Positions 49,401 through 58,066 are shown, numbered from the stretch's first letter. The stretch: 64,000 bases of DNA from Cranoglanis bouderius (GCA_023630585.1 CM042541.1:8979501-9043500); one strand, 5' to 3'. The notes: generated from the letters alone by a model not told the origin. Made by a program: numbers and translations.

Positions 49401-50667
49401 CAGAGATTGTGTACCATGGAGATAACGTGGTGTATGTAAGGATTAAAACACGCAGTGTTGTGCTGTTGTAGGAAAATAATCAACAATGGTGTCGTGTGAT
49501 GAAGCAGAGATACTGTTACAACGCTAAAGTTGATTTATTTATTTTCCTATAATAGCATGCCCTGAAGTGTTTTATTCCTCTTATACCACAGCAATTTTTC
49601 GACTATAACATTTTTTTTAAATTTATGAATGACACATCATACTTTTTTATCCATTTACAGTTACATTTAAAGTAAACATTTCGCTTGTCATGTCACAGAG
49701 AAACCGCAAAGACGTCTGTCCTGAAGATGTCAGCAACCCTATTGACACTGGAGACTCCTTCCACAAACGTTAAGTAAACTTCACTATATCAATGATTACA
49801 CATGTTATTCTGTAACAAATAATAAAAACATTTTTATTATTAGGTTTCGGTGACTTGAATAAGTTGTTACTGTAAAAACAGTAACGTATCAGAACAAGCG
49901 CATTAATATAAACCAGTGATTTGCAGCTGCACTACCGTCAGATATGCTGTTATAGAAAATTAATTAAAACCTTCTGACCAATCAGAATGGAGAATTCAAC
50001 AGTGGTGTGGGATAAATATTAATATACTGTAGAATAGTATATTGAAACTAATGCAGTTCCCTGAGAGACATGAGCAGCCCTTGATGAAGGACACACACAC
50101 ACACACACACGCACACACCTTAAGAAACTCGAACTCTGCCTCATCCTCTTTGGCTCCGTAGTAGTTGCTGTGCAGTTTGGAGAGTTCCTCTTTCATGGAG
50201 CTTTGGTCCAGCTTCTCCATAATATTAGCAGGAAGATAATGCTCCGTCCTGAAATACGTCTTTCCATGGAGCTGAGAGAAACCGTGAAGACAAGCGCGAT
50301 TTAATCCCTTTAAATGAAAAGTCTGATATTCATGAATCCCAATTAAGTTCCACATGACAAAATGCGGAAAAGTTCAAAAGGGTGAATACTTGTGTGTGCC
50401 AAAGTACATCAGATTGTCGATCACTTGAAGTTTAAGTTTTTACCTCGGGCTGGTAGTCGCCAATCTCAGCCTGTAGCGCCAGAGAGGCCAAGATCATCGC
50501 GTTCTCCATGCTGCAACGCATTCGCTCCTCCAAAATATCCTTCCGCAACTGCAAGTAGTACTGGTGCTTGGTCATGGGGTGCCTTAGGAAGACCAAACAA
50601 GAAGAATTCAGTGTGTGGAAAAGAAATGGAATGATATAAGCAAGCTTTTAGAATTTTTAAGCAAGTT

Positions 50668-50710
<43 letters not shown>

Positions 50711-53143
50711 AAGTCAAAAAAACAAAAAAAAATAAACATGTGTAGATCATGAACTCGGAACTGGGGTTGGCTGCCAATAATTTTGATCAGAGGAATGCAA
50801 GGGTGCATTGTTGCAGAAAAAAAATCTGTAGTGATGGAACTCAGATCATCTGTAATTAAATAAAATAAAGAAAAGTAATAGGCTTATTTGATTACTATCA
50901 TTATATGTTTAATATTTAAATGTTCTTTTTATGTTTATGAAATATTTAAAGATATTTTAAGTTTCTTTTACTAACTGTTTTACTTTTAAGAGCTCCACTT
51001 TTTATATTATTTAATATCATTTAATAAAACCAAAGGACAAAACATCTCTCTTATTTTTTGTGTTATATGTAACTCTATGATTGCTGTCCCAGAACCTTTA
51101 CATTAATATAAGGACACTCTGCAGCCATTTTGTCAAAATATTCTGCATTAAACTTAATCCCTGATTCAGTCCGAGTCAAAGCCAAGACAAACATGAGAAA
51201 GTCCTGTACTCATTTATAAACACAAGAGTGAACGCTTTGACTAAAAACTCCCGACCAAATACATGTTGGTGACCTACTGGATGAAGCTGACATCATCGTG
51301 GAAGAACTTGATGCGCAGGAATAAAGTAAAGTTGATTTCTGTTTTCCTCTTCTTTGGATCGTCTTTCCAGCCGTCCGGAGCCACCTTCGAGATTCTTCCG
51401 TCAGATTCGATGAAGAAGAACTCGTCATCTAGTAAAACAAACCGAAAAAATAAAGCTGAAGCCAAGACACCATGCGGTTTTTATACACACACACTCATTA
51501 TATAAATTATTTACAGTACTGTGCAAAAGTTTTAGTCACCTTATTTTTTTTTAGTACAAACTTTGTTATAGATTTTTTATTTTATGACTTCTACATTATC
51601 AAGTCAGTACAAAAAACATTTTAGATTCCCAAACATTAGTTTTCTAGCACAAAATTAAATGTTACAGAAAAATGTTTGTATGTCATTAAAGAAAGATTTA
51701 TTACGTATATTACGCATATTACGTAAGAGACACTTTTCAGACAAAAAAACACAATGAAGGCTGCTGGGTTTTGCTGCAAAAATAAGAAGCAAGTGCGAAA
51801 GTCAAAGTCTCCAGAAGAACTGTGTCTGGTTCTGCAAGATGCTCAATAAAACTTACTAGTTAATTTCCTCATAAAACTGCACTAACTGTACCAGAGACTA
51901 CTATTTCTTTTTTTTTTTTGGTCAAATATTGACTTTGTTTCATTTACTACTGTTTACTCTTTACGGTATTTTTTTTTTTAAATGTGAAAACATTTCATTT
52001 CATTATTTTGAAGGCATCTTTGCTCTACAGCATTTCTTTGCATGTGCCTAAAACTTTTGCACAGTACTGTATATATTCACTAAAAAACTGCTAGCAAAGT
52101 GCTGGATTAAAAAAAAAAAAAAAAAAAAATGGAGTTGAATTGTTATCTGATCAGAGTTTGTAATTGTGATGTAATTTATCACATTATTGATATTACATGG
52201 TCATATTGTCCAGCCCTAATTTGCATGATGCATATGAAGTTAAAGAAAAGATAAAAAATTACATTCAACTGTATACAATGTGTTTATGTTTAAATCCTTT
52301 TGGGGAAATTGATTGACTGGTCCAAGTCCTTCGCTTTGATTTGAAAGAAAACAGGAAACGAATATCTGATCCAAATTAGTGTTCGAAACAGAAAAATGTT
52401 GATGCATCATACAATCTAAGAGCCAATCAGGTTCCAATATGCAAATGAAGCCCATGCAAAACTGGTTTACAAGGAGAAGGAGGCATAATCCTGAAATCTT
52501 GATGGAGATGAAAGTGTAGTCGCTTCTATCGGTTATGTTGTTAAAAACAGCATCATGCAATTCTAATTTAAAAAAAAAAAATTTCTCAATTTATTCCTAG
52601 TACGGCAGGTCACGGATGATATTTCCCTACAGCGTGTTTAAAGGAGTGCATGCGTATCTGGCTTTAACAGAAGACACTGGTGATCCTGATGCAAAGGCAA
52701 ATCCATTAGGGAATTTGTTATTTGTAAGTATCTGGGGAACACAAGACCTAACGTCCGTAATTATTAACATAATTAACAATGTGATAAAATCAAGTGGATC
52801 AAGGAGTAAACAAATCATTCTGATGCCTCTGCAGTTCATATCGGAAGCACAAAATGTACCTTTAAAATGTACATTATTACATTTTATTAAATCACTTGCA
52901 GGGATTCAGGATAAAGGGAAACACACACACACACTTTCTCTCTCTCTCTCTCAGCATGTGATGTCTCACCTTTAAGGTAAGCCAGGCCGAAGAGGTGATG
53001 CTCCACCAGACCCACGTGTGCGATCACCATGTCCAACACGTCCTTACACACGGCCTTCACATCACAGCTCACCTCCAGCTTCTGACCGTTCAGCAGCACC
53101 ACAAACACCTTCCGCTGGCTCTCCTCTACCTTCCCACGCTTAT

Positions 53144-53198
<55 letters not shown>

Positions 53199-53487
53199 CA
53201 CTCAGTGGAAGGGCCAATAACAGCTAATAACACCAATAAGATCAACATCCCAAAGGTGGGGCATGCAAATATATGGAAATTTCTGTGCCTTACCATTATG
53301 GAAGAGGGAACGTTCAGAACCACGCACGGCTCAGAGGACATCTTCGCAAACTCAGGACCGAAAAAATTCTACAGAGACAGCAAGGATAATATAGGAATTT
53401 AAATAATAAAATAAAATAAAATCAGACCAAACTCAATCACTCACTCTCTATATCTTTCTCTCTTTCTCGCCCTCTGTCACTCACACA

Positions 53488-53529
<42 letters not shown>

Positions 53530-55986
53530 TTGAAGTAAACTGAAAAAACAAACAAACAAAACATGAAACATAAAAAATGCTATATAATAGGAATGCAGTT
53601 AACAATTTTATGGTTGATTTATTGCTCAATACATACACTTTAAATAGTGTATACATCTAAACACAACTATTTAAAAGTAAATGAATAAAGAAATAATTAA
53701 ATAATTAAATGATTAAATAATTAAACACCAAACATGGTCATAAATGTACAAGTTATAAGGTAAACTGACTTAATAAACACATAAATAATTCAAAATTAAA
53801 AGAAAACAAAAATAAATTAGTTGACTAACAACTGAGTGAGTAAATAAATAAATAAAAAGGAAAGGAACAAATAACTAAAGATGTGAATAAATAAATGAGT
53901 AAATAAATACATAAATAAATCAAAAACAAAAAACTATTACTGAGTAAAAATAAATAGATAAATAAATAAAACGTTTCACACGCGCCCACACACACTCTCC
54001 CTGTGACCTCAATCTCTCACCTTGGCTTTGCGACTCTGAAGGCTGCTGATGTCCATCATGCTGCTCTTCATCGCCTCTCGCAGGTCATTAATGGAAGCAC
54101 GTGGCTCGTCTCCGGTGTAAAGGCTGGAGCGGGAGAGTTGGGTCGGCAGTCTCCGCATCCCGTCTTCTGGCCTGGACATCAGCAACTCTGTCCTGAACGC
54201 ATCCTCCTGCCCGACATCATACAGCCTACCCTCGGAGGGAGCAAGGGAACAAGGGATCAAAGCATTGCAGGATGCAGGAAACACGCAGGAGATTCGTTCT
54301 GCTAGTTGTTAATCTACCAGTCAGTGGTTAAGATTTTGTTTGTGACCAGGAGGTTATGAGGTCAAATCCCAGGATTGCTAATTGCACCTTTGAGCCTGAA
54401 CTGATCTACTAGGCTCGGTATTTGGCTTGGATTCCACCTCACTTTGGATAAATTGTATGAATGACTACATTGACCACTAGAGGGAACCACTGAGGCAAAA
54501 TCAAACACTGCAATCCTGCACTTCAGAGCTGACCTCAGCACTTTTTTTTTTTTTTAACTTAAAACACCTGAGCAGGATTTACTGCAACACGCAGACTGGT
54601 TCCTAACACTACTACCACAGCAGTTTTCTAAATCAAAGCCTGTTAGCTGTGTGCTCAGTGGAAGCTACAACGCTAATCCTCAGGTATAGCCGTGGTCTGG
54701 GCAATTTCTAATAAAACAAAAATTAAATCCAAAATAAAACAAAACAGAAGAGAATTTGTGATATTGTTGTCACATGCACACAATGACCACTCTTTGTCAT
54801 AAATTCCTGCAACTGCTTCAGAGTTGCTGTAGGCCTCTTGGTAGCCTCTCTGACCAGTTTCCTCCTGGCTCTTTCATCCAGTTTGGAGCGACGTCCTGAT
54901 CCAGGGAGGGTCTGTGTTGTACCAAATACCTTCCACTACTTAATAATAGACTTCACTGTGCTTCTAGGCATTGATAAAGCATTTGAAATTTTTTTGTATC
55001 CATCTCCTGACTTGTGCCTGTCCACAACTTTATCCCGGAGATCTTTTGACAGTGTCTTGCCACCCATAGTTGATTGTTTGCTTCAGTTGCACTACAAAAT
55101 GCTCCAGGAAAGCTCTTTTCATGCTGAGCTAATCAAAATGACCACAGCTGATCACAGTTGAAAGTCAAATGGCTTTATGTATTTTTTGCACACATCCACA
55201 TTTAGTAAGAATTTCAAACGGCTTAATTTGCACCTGAAACCACTGATAGCAATCACTGTTTTAAAAAGAGAAAGATTTCTGAGATTTCATTCTGAACTAT
55301 CTGCTGATCATCAGATGACCACACAGAGATCCTATCAGTCCTGTGAAAACAATTTTATTCCCAAACACTCACAGGTTAGGTAACATTGTGGACAACATTT
55401 TTGTCACACCATGTAAAACACACTCATGAGAACAAATTAACCTGCAGGGTAAAAGTAATCCACCGTGTGACCTGCTCTCAGGCTCGAGGAAAAGCTACAA
55501 GCAGCGGTTATAGACAAAACCTGACACAAATAATGAACAAATAATTCATAAATAATTAATAAATAATGACTAATTGGAAGCAATAAACCACTCAGTGTTG
55601 TGCCGTTACAGGAAAATAATCAGGGACGGCATGGTGTATTGACGTGGAGTCACTAATACTACTCTGAGGTTGATTATTTTCCTAGAACAGTGCATCCTGA
55701 TTGTGTTTTAGTCCTCTTTTAGCACAGCAGTTTGTTCACCATACATTTTTTTCCATTTATTTATTATAGAACACCACATCAGACTTTTTATCCATTAATA
55801 GCTGCATTTAATGTAATGGAATGTCTGTGAAGCTAGTTAGCTCCTGTTCACATTTACGCTGTAACAGCAGGTAGTTAACCACTAAACTACTTTTGGTGCA
55901 AATAAGTCTAGTTAATGAAGGACTCATTTACTGACCCTGGGTTGACTCTGGGGGCAGTTAGTTGAGCATTTAGAAATCTTGCTGAG

Positions 55987-56029
<43 letters not shown>

Positions 56030-57570
56030 TCAGTACCTGTGTCTCTGTGACATGCCGTCATTCTCAGACAGTCCCACTTGTGAACTGAAGCGCCTCAGCT
56101 CATCCAGCCTCTTAGCTGCGTGAGAGAAAATGAACATTATCGTGACATTATTGCTCGACGTCTCGACCGTTTCCATCCTGTTCACATCCATCCATCAATC
56201 TATCATACACTCCTCCATTCATACATCATACTCTTAAATAGCTCCTTATCCATACAAACATTTATGCATCCAGCCATCCATACAACCATCCACATATACA
56301 CCCATCCATCCATCTAGTCATCTACTTACACATCCATCCATCCATCTAGTCAACCATGTATACATCCATCCATCTAGTCATCCACTTATCCACCCAACCA
56401 TCCATCAATCCACCTAGCCATCTACTTATACATCCATCTAGACATCCACTTGTACCTCCATCCATCGATCAATCTAATCATCTACTTATACATCCAGCCA
56501 TCCATCCAATCATCCACTTGTACCTCCATCCATCAGTCCACCTAGTCATCTACTTATACATCCATCCATCCATCCATCTAGTCATCTACTTGTACATCCA
56601 TCCATCTAGTCATCCACTTATATAGCCATCCATCCATCTAGTCATCCACTTATACATCCTTCCATCTGTTTATTCTTCCTATCTTACTATACACTCATCC
56701 ATCCATCCACTTACCTATCCACTTATTCATCCAGCTATCCATCCACTTATCCATCCATCCACTTACCTATCATCTATCCACACATTGTTCCATCCATCCA
56801 CTTATGTCTAAATATCCATCTCTCCATCCACCCTCATATTCATCCACTTATCTATTTACTTATTTATCCATGTATCCATGCACTTATCTACCCATTCATC
56901 CATTTATTCACCCATCCATCCATGTATTAATTCATCCACCCACCCCCATTCACTTATTCATCCACATATACATTCATCCACTTATCTAGCCATCCCCTTA
57001 TCCATACACAAGTACATTCATCCACTTATCCTTCCACTTATCCATCCGCCCATGCATTTATTCATCCATCCACCCACCTGTCCACCCGCCAATCCATCTC
57101 GCTATACACTTACCTAGCATGTATCCAGACACTGATCTATCCATCCACTTATCTATCTAAATACCTACCATCCAATTATCTATTTACTTATTGATCCATT
57201 AATCCCTCTACTCATCCACCCATTTATTCATCCATCCATTCATGCATTTATTCATCCATCCACCTATCTATTCACTTATTTTTCAAACATTTCCATTCAT
57301 CCACTTATCTCTCCATCCCCTTATTCATCCACATTTACATTCATCCACTTATCTATCTAAAAATCCATGCATCCATTTATTCATCCATCTATCCAAGCTT
57401 TTATTCATCCATCCACCTACCCATCCATCTATTCAACCACTTCTCCATCTACACATCTTTCCATTCACTTATCTATTCACTGGCCTACAACTTATCTATC
57501 CACATATCTTTCTATCCATCCATCATCTAATTGTCCAACTATATTTACCAGAACAAAGCCTGATGTTTGT

Positions 57571-57610
<40 letters not shown>

Positions 57611-57751
57611 ACATAGAGAAACAGAAAGAGAGAGAAGCTGAGACAGACAGACCCTCACCGTTTCTGTAGTCTGGGTCTGATGATGTTACCGATGGACTCT
57701 CACTGGACGAGCTGTAGTCACTCTGATAACTCCTGTGTGTGTGCATAGGGT
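23612..57751 (-). CDS. ptpn13: tyrosine-protein phosphatase non-receptor type 13, all but the N-terminal exons (42 exons)
   Basis: Large submembranous scaffold phosphatase (PTP-BAS/FAP-1). Exons 5' to 3': 57751-57659, 56115-56037, 54225-54021, 53368-53294, 53144-52970, 51428-51278, 50582-50444, 50271-50119, 47821-47639, 47233-47071, 46871-46553, 46205-46096, 45931-45872, 45546-45457, 44808-44701, 44166-44035, 43731-43412, 42163-42044, 40203-40110, 39680-39595, 38693-38540, 38219-38005, 37403-37305, 36385-36075, 34295-34145, 34025-33870, 33726-33555, 32307-32097, 31529-31438, 30753-30710, 30323-30168, 29666-29507, 29304-29215, 29075-28981, 28203-28148, 28051-27954, 25746-25598, 25499-25409, 25291-24954, 24846-24631, 24337-24275, 23689-23612. 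All have GT/AG borders and phases agree throughout, giving 2015 residues and a stop. Order: Ser-rich linker, FERM, six PDZ domains, PTP. The KIND domain expected at the N-terminus is not in the window. The sixth PDZ is unlike the five I know from mammals. Confidence 0.95.
23843..24085. repeat. (AAT)n and (AGC)n trinucleotide tracts
   Basis: Several AAT/ATT runs (23843-23880, 23901-23922, 24042-24082) with an AGC run at 23923-23947, in the intron before the last ptpn13 exon. Confidence 0.88.
25839..27421 (+). mobile_element. second Tc1-like transposon, inactivated
   Basis: A 1.58-kb element flanked by TA, with ends CAGTGAGAGAAAAAGTATTT and CCCCCCACTG. Inverted repeats carry GTATTTGATCCCCTGCTGAT and an inner copy GTATTTGATCCCCTATCAG. 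It sits in a ptpn13 intron on the opposite strand to the gene. A 27-base perfect inverted repeat (26081-26107 and 26121-26147) precedes its gene. Confidence 0.9.
26201..27212 (+). pseudogene. Tc1 transposase pseudogene
   Basis: Begins MAKTKELSKDVRDKIVLLHK with the paired-type DNA-binding region (KTIAKQLGEK, IIRKWKKHK). It continues in other frames with TTREDLVNDLKAAG, VFQHDNDPKHTAKATKEWLN and SPDLNPIENLWRELKVR, and ends NKGFATKY. Several frameshifts (near 26350-26410, 26700-26720 and 26880) and a stop near 26606 break it, so no full protein can be made. Confidence 0.9.
27954..29304 (-). other. ptpn13: ptpn13 acidic linker before the phosphatase domain
   Basis: Exons 29304-29215, 29075-28981, 28203-28148 and 28051-27954 encode an acidic linker with EESEDTDCDGSSLPEDSPE and GQLDEDEVTWGSDELPIDN. 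Both resemble mammalian PTPN13 segments (TDCDGS and SDELPI types, from memory). That fixes the alignment and places the extra PDZ upstream of it. Confidence 0.82.
29079..29138. repeat. (CA)n microsatellite at a ptpn13 3' splice site
   Basis: A CA run beginning a few bases beyond the acceptor of the exon ending at 29075. Confidence 0.95.
29448..29503. repeat. (GT)n microsatellite at a ptpn13 5' splice site
   Basis: A GT run ending four bases short of the exon at 29507. On the transcript it is a CA-rich tract just inside the intron. Confidence 0.95.
29507..30323 (-). other. ptpn13: ptpn13 sixth PDZ domain exons
   Basis: Exons 30323-30168 (156 bases, phase 0 on both sides) and 29666-29507 encode a further complete PDZ: ERIIKLQLEKPPAGNLGFSV, IGGERGIFVKSVTPGGAAHT, LQVGDRLLK then VNNELMTGVSHSKAVATIRK and VVHLIVSRPP. 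The loop NLGF and the helix-B His (SHSKAV) predict a class I peptide binder. It lies between PDZ5 and the PTP domain, where mammalian PTPN13 has only linker as far as I remember. Confidence 0.88.
30710..31529 (-). other. ptpn13: ptpn13 linker between PDZ5 and PDZ6
   Basis: Two short exons (31529-31438, 92 bases; 30753-30710, 44 bases) encode a short polar linker, including EKERISILNNIISSKPN and GYLHSNDLEAICPSE. Nothing is recognised in it. The 44-base exon is the smallest in the gene; its phases (1 in, 0 out) keep the frame. Confidence 0.8.
30820..30925. mobile_element. palindromic MITE fragment
   Basis: Contains CTGTTATAGGAAAATAATAA and CTATACCACAGCAAATTC, arms of the same MITE family as at 17150 and 49395. 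Confidence 0.45.
32097..33600 (-). other. ptpn13: ptpn13 PDZ5 exons
   Basis: The end of exon 33726-33555 and all of exon 32307-32097 encode PDZ5: HLLPDITFQC, DSLGLVLDGGKDSEFRVLYV, GSMAATEGTLRKLDLIHYIN and LHLKPQELTLKATR. The alignment with mammalian PDZ5 is clear from memory. Confidence 0.88.
33555..34025 (-). other. ptpn13: ptpn13 PDZ4 exons
   Basis: A 156-base exon (34025-33870, both borders phase 0) encodes KGSLGFTLTKGNDH through GRLRPGDRMIM. The following exon (33726-33555) begins VNNTDVSGMSHTEVVNLVRA and ends at the start of PDZ5. The exon pair has the same design as the pair for PDZ6. Confidence 0.9.
34297..34355. repeat. (GA)n microsatellite forming a polypyrimidine tract
   Basis: A GA run starting at the acceptor of the exon ending at 34295. 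On the transcript it is (CU)n directly before CAG. Confidence 0.95.
34960..35890. repeat. degenerate 4-bp tandem tract (TTAC/TAAC)
   Basis: Over 900 bases dominated by ACTT, ACTA and ACAT units (such as CTTACTAACTTACTAA). It lies in the ptpn13 intron between exons 36075 and 34295. On the gene strand it is full of GTTAGTAAGT-like words. Confidence 0.85.
37305..38219 (-). other. ptpn13: ptpn13 PDZ3 exons
   Basis: Two exons (38219-38005, 37403-37305) encode PDZ3, with SGLGFSFSREEN, KKLFPGQPAAESGLIRVGDV and LKGLTQHEVISALRGTGQEV. The intron lies inside helix B (QH|EV), unlike the other PDZ modules. Near-identical phrases occur in mammalian PDZ3, from memory. Confidence 0.9.
38463..38513. repeat. 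(CA)n microsatellite
   Basis: An uninterrupted CA run in the intron below the exon at 38540. Confidence 0.95.
38990..39560. mobile_element. inverted-repeat MITE, longest copy of the CTGATTGGTCAG family
   Basis: Starts TATACCACAGCAAAGCTGAA and TCTGATTGGTCAGAAGGTG. It continues through TAAGTCATTGTTTCTATAGC and GGCTCCACATAATCCAAGAC, and ends near AATCACTATGGTATAAGCAG and ATAACAGCACGTAGCTAG. Shares segment order with 12070-12465. Non-coding. Confidence 0.6.
39685..39760. repeat. (CA)n microsatellite at a ptpn13 3' splice site
   Basis: A CA run of about 75 bases starting a few bases past the acceptor of the PDZ2 exon ending at 39680. Confidence 0.95.
41012..41540. repeat. three imperfect tandem copies of an intronic segment
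   Basis: Copies at about 41012-41220, 41268-41452 and 41453-41540 share GTCATTAGCCAGCTTATGCT, CTGTGTAATTTTAGTCA and TTGATATTCTTGACAA-type phrases in the same order. The third is cut short. Non-coding, within the PDZ2 intron of ptpn13. Confidence 0.65.
42388..42416. repeat. (CA)n microsatellite
   Basis: A short CA run in the intron above the exon at 42163. Confidence 0.85.
43412..43731 (-). other. ptpn13: ptpn13 linker between PDZ1 and PDZ2
   Basis: One 320-base exon encodes an acidic, Ser- and Pro-rich linker with a PPALPPKTRKSK segment (a possible SH3 ligand) and ISDRGDSDMDEDTHSSNQ. The last segment is close to one I remember in mammalian PTPN13, so it is probably a conserved short motif. 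Confidence 0.8.
43886..43990 (+). mobile_element. short L2 LINE reverse transcriptase fragment
   Basis: Reads GVPQGSIL, then a diverged RFSLYMHLF, matching the start of the reverse transcriptase segment seen at 7911 (LQGSVLGPLLFSLYM). Only about 100 bases remain. Confidence 0.55.
44178..44254. repeat. (CA)n microsatellite near a ptpn13 3' splice site
   Basis: A CA run of about 75 bases beginning some ten bases beyond the acceptor of the PDZ1 exon ending at 44166. Confidence 0.95.
44814..44848. repeat. (CA)n microsatellite at a ptpn13 3' splice site
   Basis: A CA run starting six bases beyond the acceptor of the PDZ1 exon ending at 44808. Confidence 0.95.
45036..45310. repeat. minisatellite of about 40 bp (CCACACCTCCTTCACTGTGA)
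   Basis: About seven diverged units, each with GGCCACACCTCCTTCACT followed by a GACTGACAGACACAG-like stretch. Located in the intron between two PDZ1 exons. Confidence 0.8.
45381..45425. repeat. (GA)n microsatellite
   Basis: A GA run beside a purine-rich stretch that ends at the 5' splice site of exon 45546-45457. Confidence 0.92.
45609..45666. repeat. (CA)n microsatellite
   Basis: A CA run of nearly 60 bases, about 60 bases upstream (gene sense) of the exon ending at 45546. Confidence 0.95.
45872..46871 (-). other. ptpn13: ptpn13 linker between FERM and PDZ1
   Basis: Exons 46871-46553, 46205-46096 and 45931-45872 encode a Ser-rich, presumably disordered linker (ASLAASATMSTRSNPDSLKR, RMKSRSHHNLCELPESPEHR). 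It contains many potential phosphorylation sites and no recognised domain. Confidence 0.8.
46359..46449. repeat. (AT)n and (CA)n compound microsatellite
   Basis: An AT run (46359-46400) followed by a CA run (46422-46449). The flanks ATAACGTGTGTATA and the reverse-complement TACACACACGTTATTACAT form a large imperfect palindrome. Confidence 0.85.
47840..48390. repeat. degenerate 5-bp tandem tract (CATCC/CATCT)
   Basis: About 550 bases of CATCTCATCCCATC-type units in the ptpn13 intron above exon 47821. The open frame it creates on the + strand is only a consequence of the repeat. Confidence 0.9.
48400..49390. other. ptpn13 intron stretch without recognised features
   Basis: AT-rich single-copy-looking sequence with one run of A near 49090-49120. 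I see no exon, RNA gene or named repeat in it. Confidence 0.5.
49395..49730. mobile_element. palindromic MITE, well-preserved copy
   Basis: Left arm GTGCTGTTGTAGGAAAATAA followed by TCAACAATGG; right arm TTTTCCTATAATAGCATGCC; then TTATACCACAGCAATTTTTC and TATCCATTTACAGTTACATT. The arms fold on each other. It is clearly related to 17150-17345, 55565-55850 and 63770-64000. Confidence 0.65.
49895..50005. mobile_element. fragment of the CTGATTGGTCAG MITE, reverse orientation
   Basis: Contains CGCATTAATATAAACCAGTG, GATATGCTGTTATAGAAAAT and CTTCTGACCAATCAGAATGG, the reverse complement of one end of the element at 38990. Confidence 0.5.
51514..52069. mobile_element. CAGTACTGTGC-type MITE, copy 2 (inverted)
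   Basis: A 556-base element with ends CAGTACTGTGCAAAAGTTTT and AAAACTTTTGCACAGTACTG, flanked by TA. It matches 15073-15616 in reverse orientation along its whole length. The inverted repeats are better preserved here. No coding capacity. Confidence 0.75.
53148..53197. repeat. (CA)n microsatellite at a ptpn13 3' splice site
   Basis: A CA run directly beyond the acceptor of the FERM exon ending at 53144. On the transcript it is (UG)n followed at once by UAG. Confidence 0.95.
53400..54000. other. ptpn13 intron, AT-rich with AAATA-type tandem words
   Basis: A CA run (about 53480-53524) is followed by a long stretch of AAATAAATAAATA-like words. No other feature is seen. Confidence 0.6.
54780..55430 (-). 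mobile_element. truncated Tc1-like element
   Basis: On the minus strand, a transposase start at 55067 reads MGGKTLSKDLRDKVVDRHKS and continues GYKKISNALSMPRSTVKSII and GSGRRSKLDERARRKLVREA. It stops making sense near 54780. This is the DNA-binding half of a Tc1 transposase; the catalytic half is absent. Upstream sequence to about 55430 is probably the element's own end. Confidence 0.75.
55565..55850. mobile_element. palindromic MITE (CTGTTATAGGAAAATA family)
   Basis: Contains GTTACAGGAAAATAATCAGG, GGTTGATTATTTTCCTAGAA, TTTAGCACAGCAGTTTGTTC and CTTTTTATCCATTAATAGC, in the same order as in the copy at 49395. Confidence 0.6.
55988..56029. repeat. (GT)n microsatellite at a ptpn13 5' splice site
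   Basis: A GT run ending a few bases before the donor of the exon at 56037. On the transcript it is (CA)n inside the intron start. Confidence 0.95.
56185..57545. repeat. degenerate 4-bp tandem tract (CATC)
   Basis: About 1.36 kb of CATC, CATT, TATC and ACTT units (such as CATCCATCCATCTAGTCATC and CCACTTATCCATCC) in the intron between the first two visible ptpn13 exons. A higher-order period containing CTAGTCATCTACTTATACAT is recognisable near 56320-56660. Confidence 0.9.
57574..57608. repeat. (GT)n microsatellite
   Basis: A GT run in the intron below the exon at 57659. Confidence 0.92.
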
Positions 57752-58066
57752 CTGAAAACACACACACACACACACGTTAGTCATAATTCATTCTGCTTTA
57801 CATCCAATATTCAGGAATCTCATGCAGCATCACACACACAAAATCAATTCAAATGCTAAATTCTACTTATTTCTAAATACACTTTGGAAATACAGATGTT
57901 TCCGTGTTAAAATACAGATGTTCCTGTGTTAAATACATTGTAGTATTTGGGACATGTCTTAAAACTGCTAACTACAGTAAGCTGTTTATTTATTCAATTT
58001 TTTCTGAGAGGTACGTATTTCAGTGAGTTCAGACCTTAGTTGAACCTTTCCCCAAAGAGTGAGTGA

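Larger units (their letters stand above)
47071..53368 (-). other. ptpn13: ptpn13 FERM domain exons
   Basis: Seven exons (53368-53294 to 47233-47071) encode the three-lobed FERM domain, which targets the protein to the cortex and binds phosphoinositides. Landmarks: NFFGPEFAKM at the start; F1 lobe with FVVLLNGQKLEVSCDVKAVC and GLVEHHLFGLAYLK; F2 lobe with HQYYLQLRKDILEERM and LASLALQAEIGDYQPE; F3 lobe with RLTEYGVHFHRVFPEKKSQ, GVCSKGIQIFEV and LRFPWRETKK; final helix with TCQYLLQLCLEQYKFHQQM. No gap relative to the expected fold is seen. Confidence 0.92.
54021..57751 (-). other. ptpn13: ptpn13 exons encoding the linker before FERM
   Basis: Three exons (57751-57659, 56115-56037, 54225-54021) encode a Ser- and Arg-rich linker with SSSSESPSVTSSDPDYRN, KRLDELRRFSSQ and SRSSLYTGDEPRASINDL. 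SSSSESPSV and SLYTGD-type segments are also found in mammalian PTPN13, from memory. No folded domain is recognised. Confidence 0.8.

Noticed and set aside
56120..57616. Several His/Pro/Ser-rich open frames on the + strand
   Set aside because: All derive from the CATC tandem tract.
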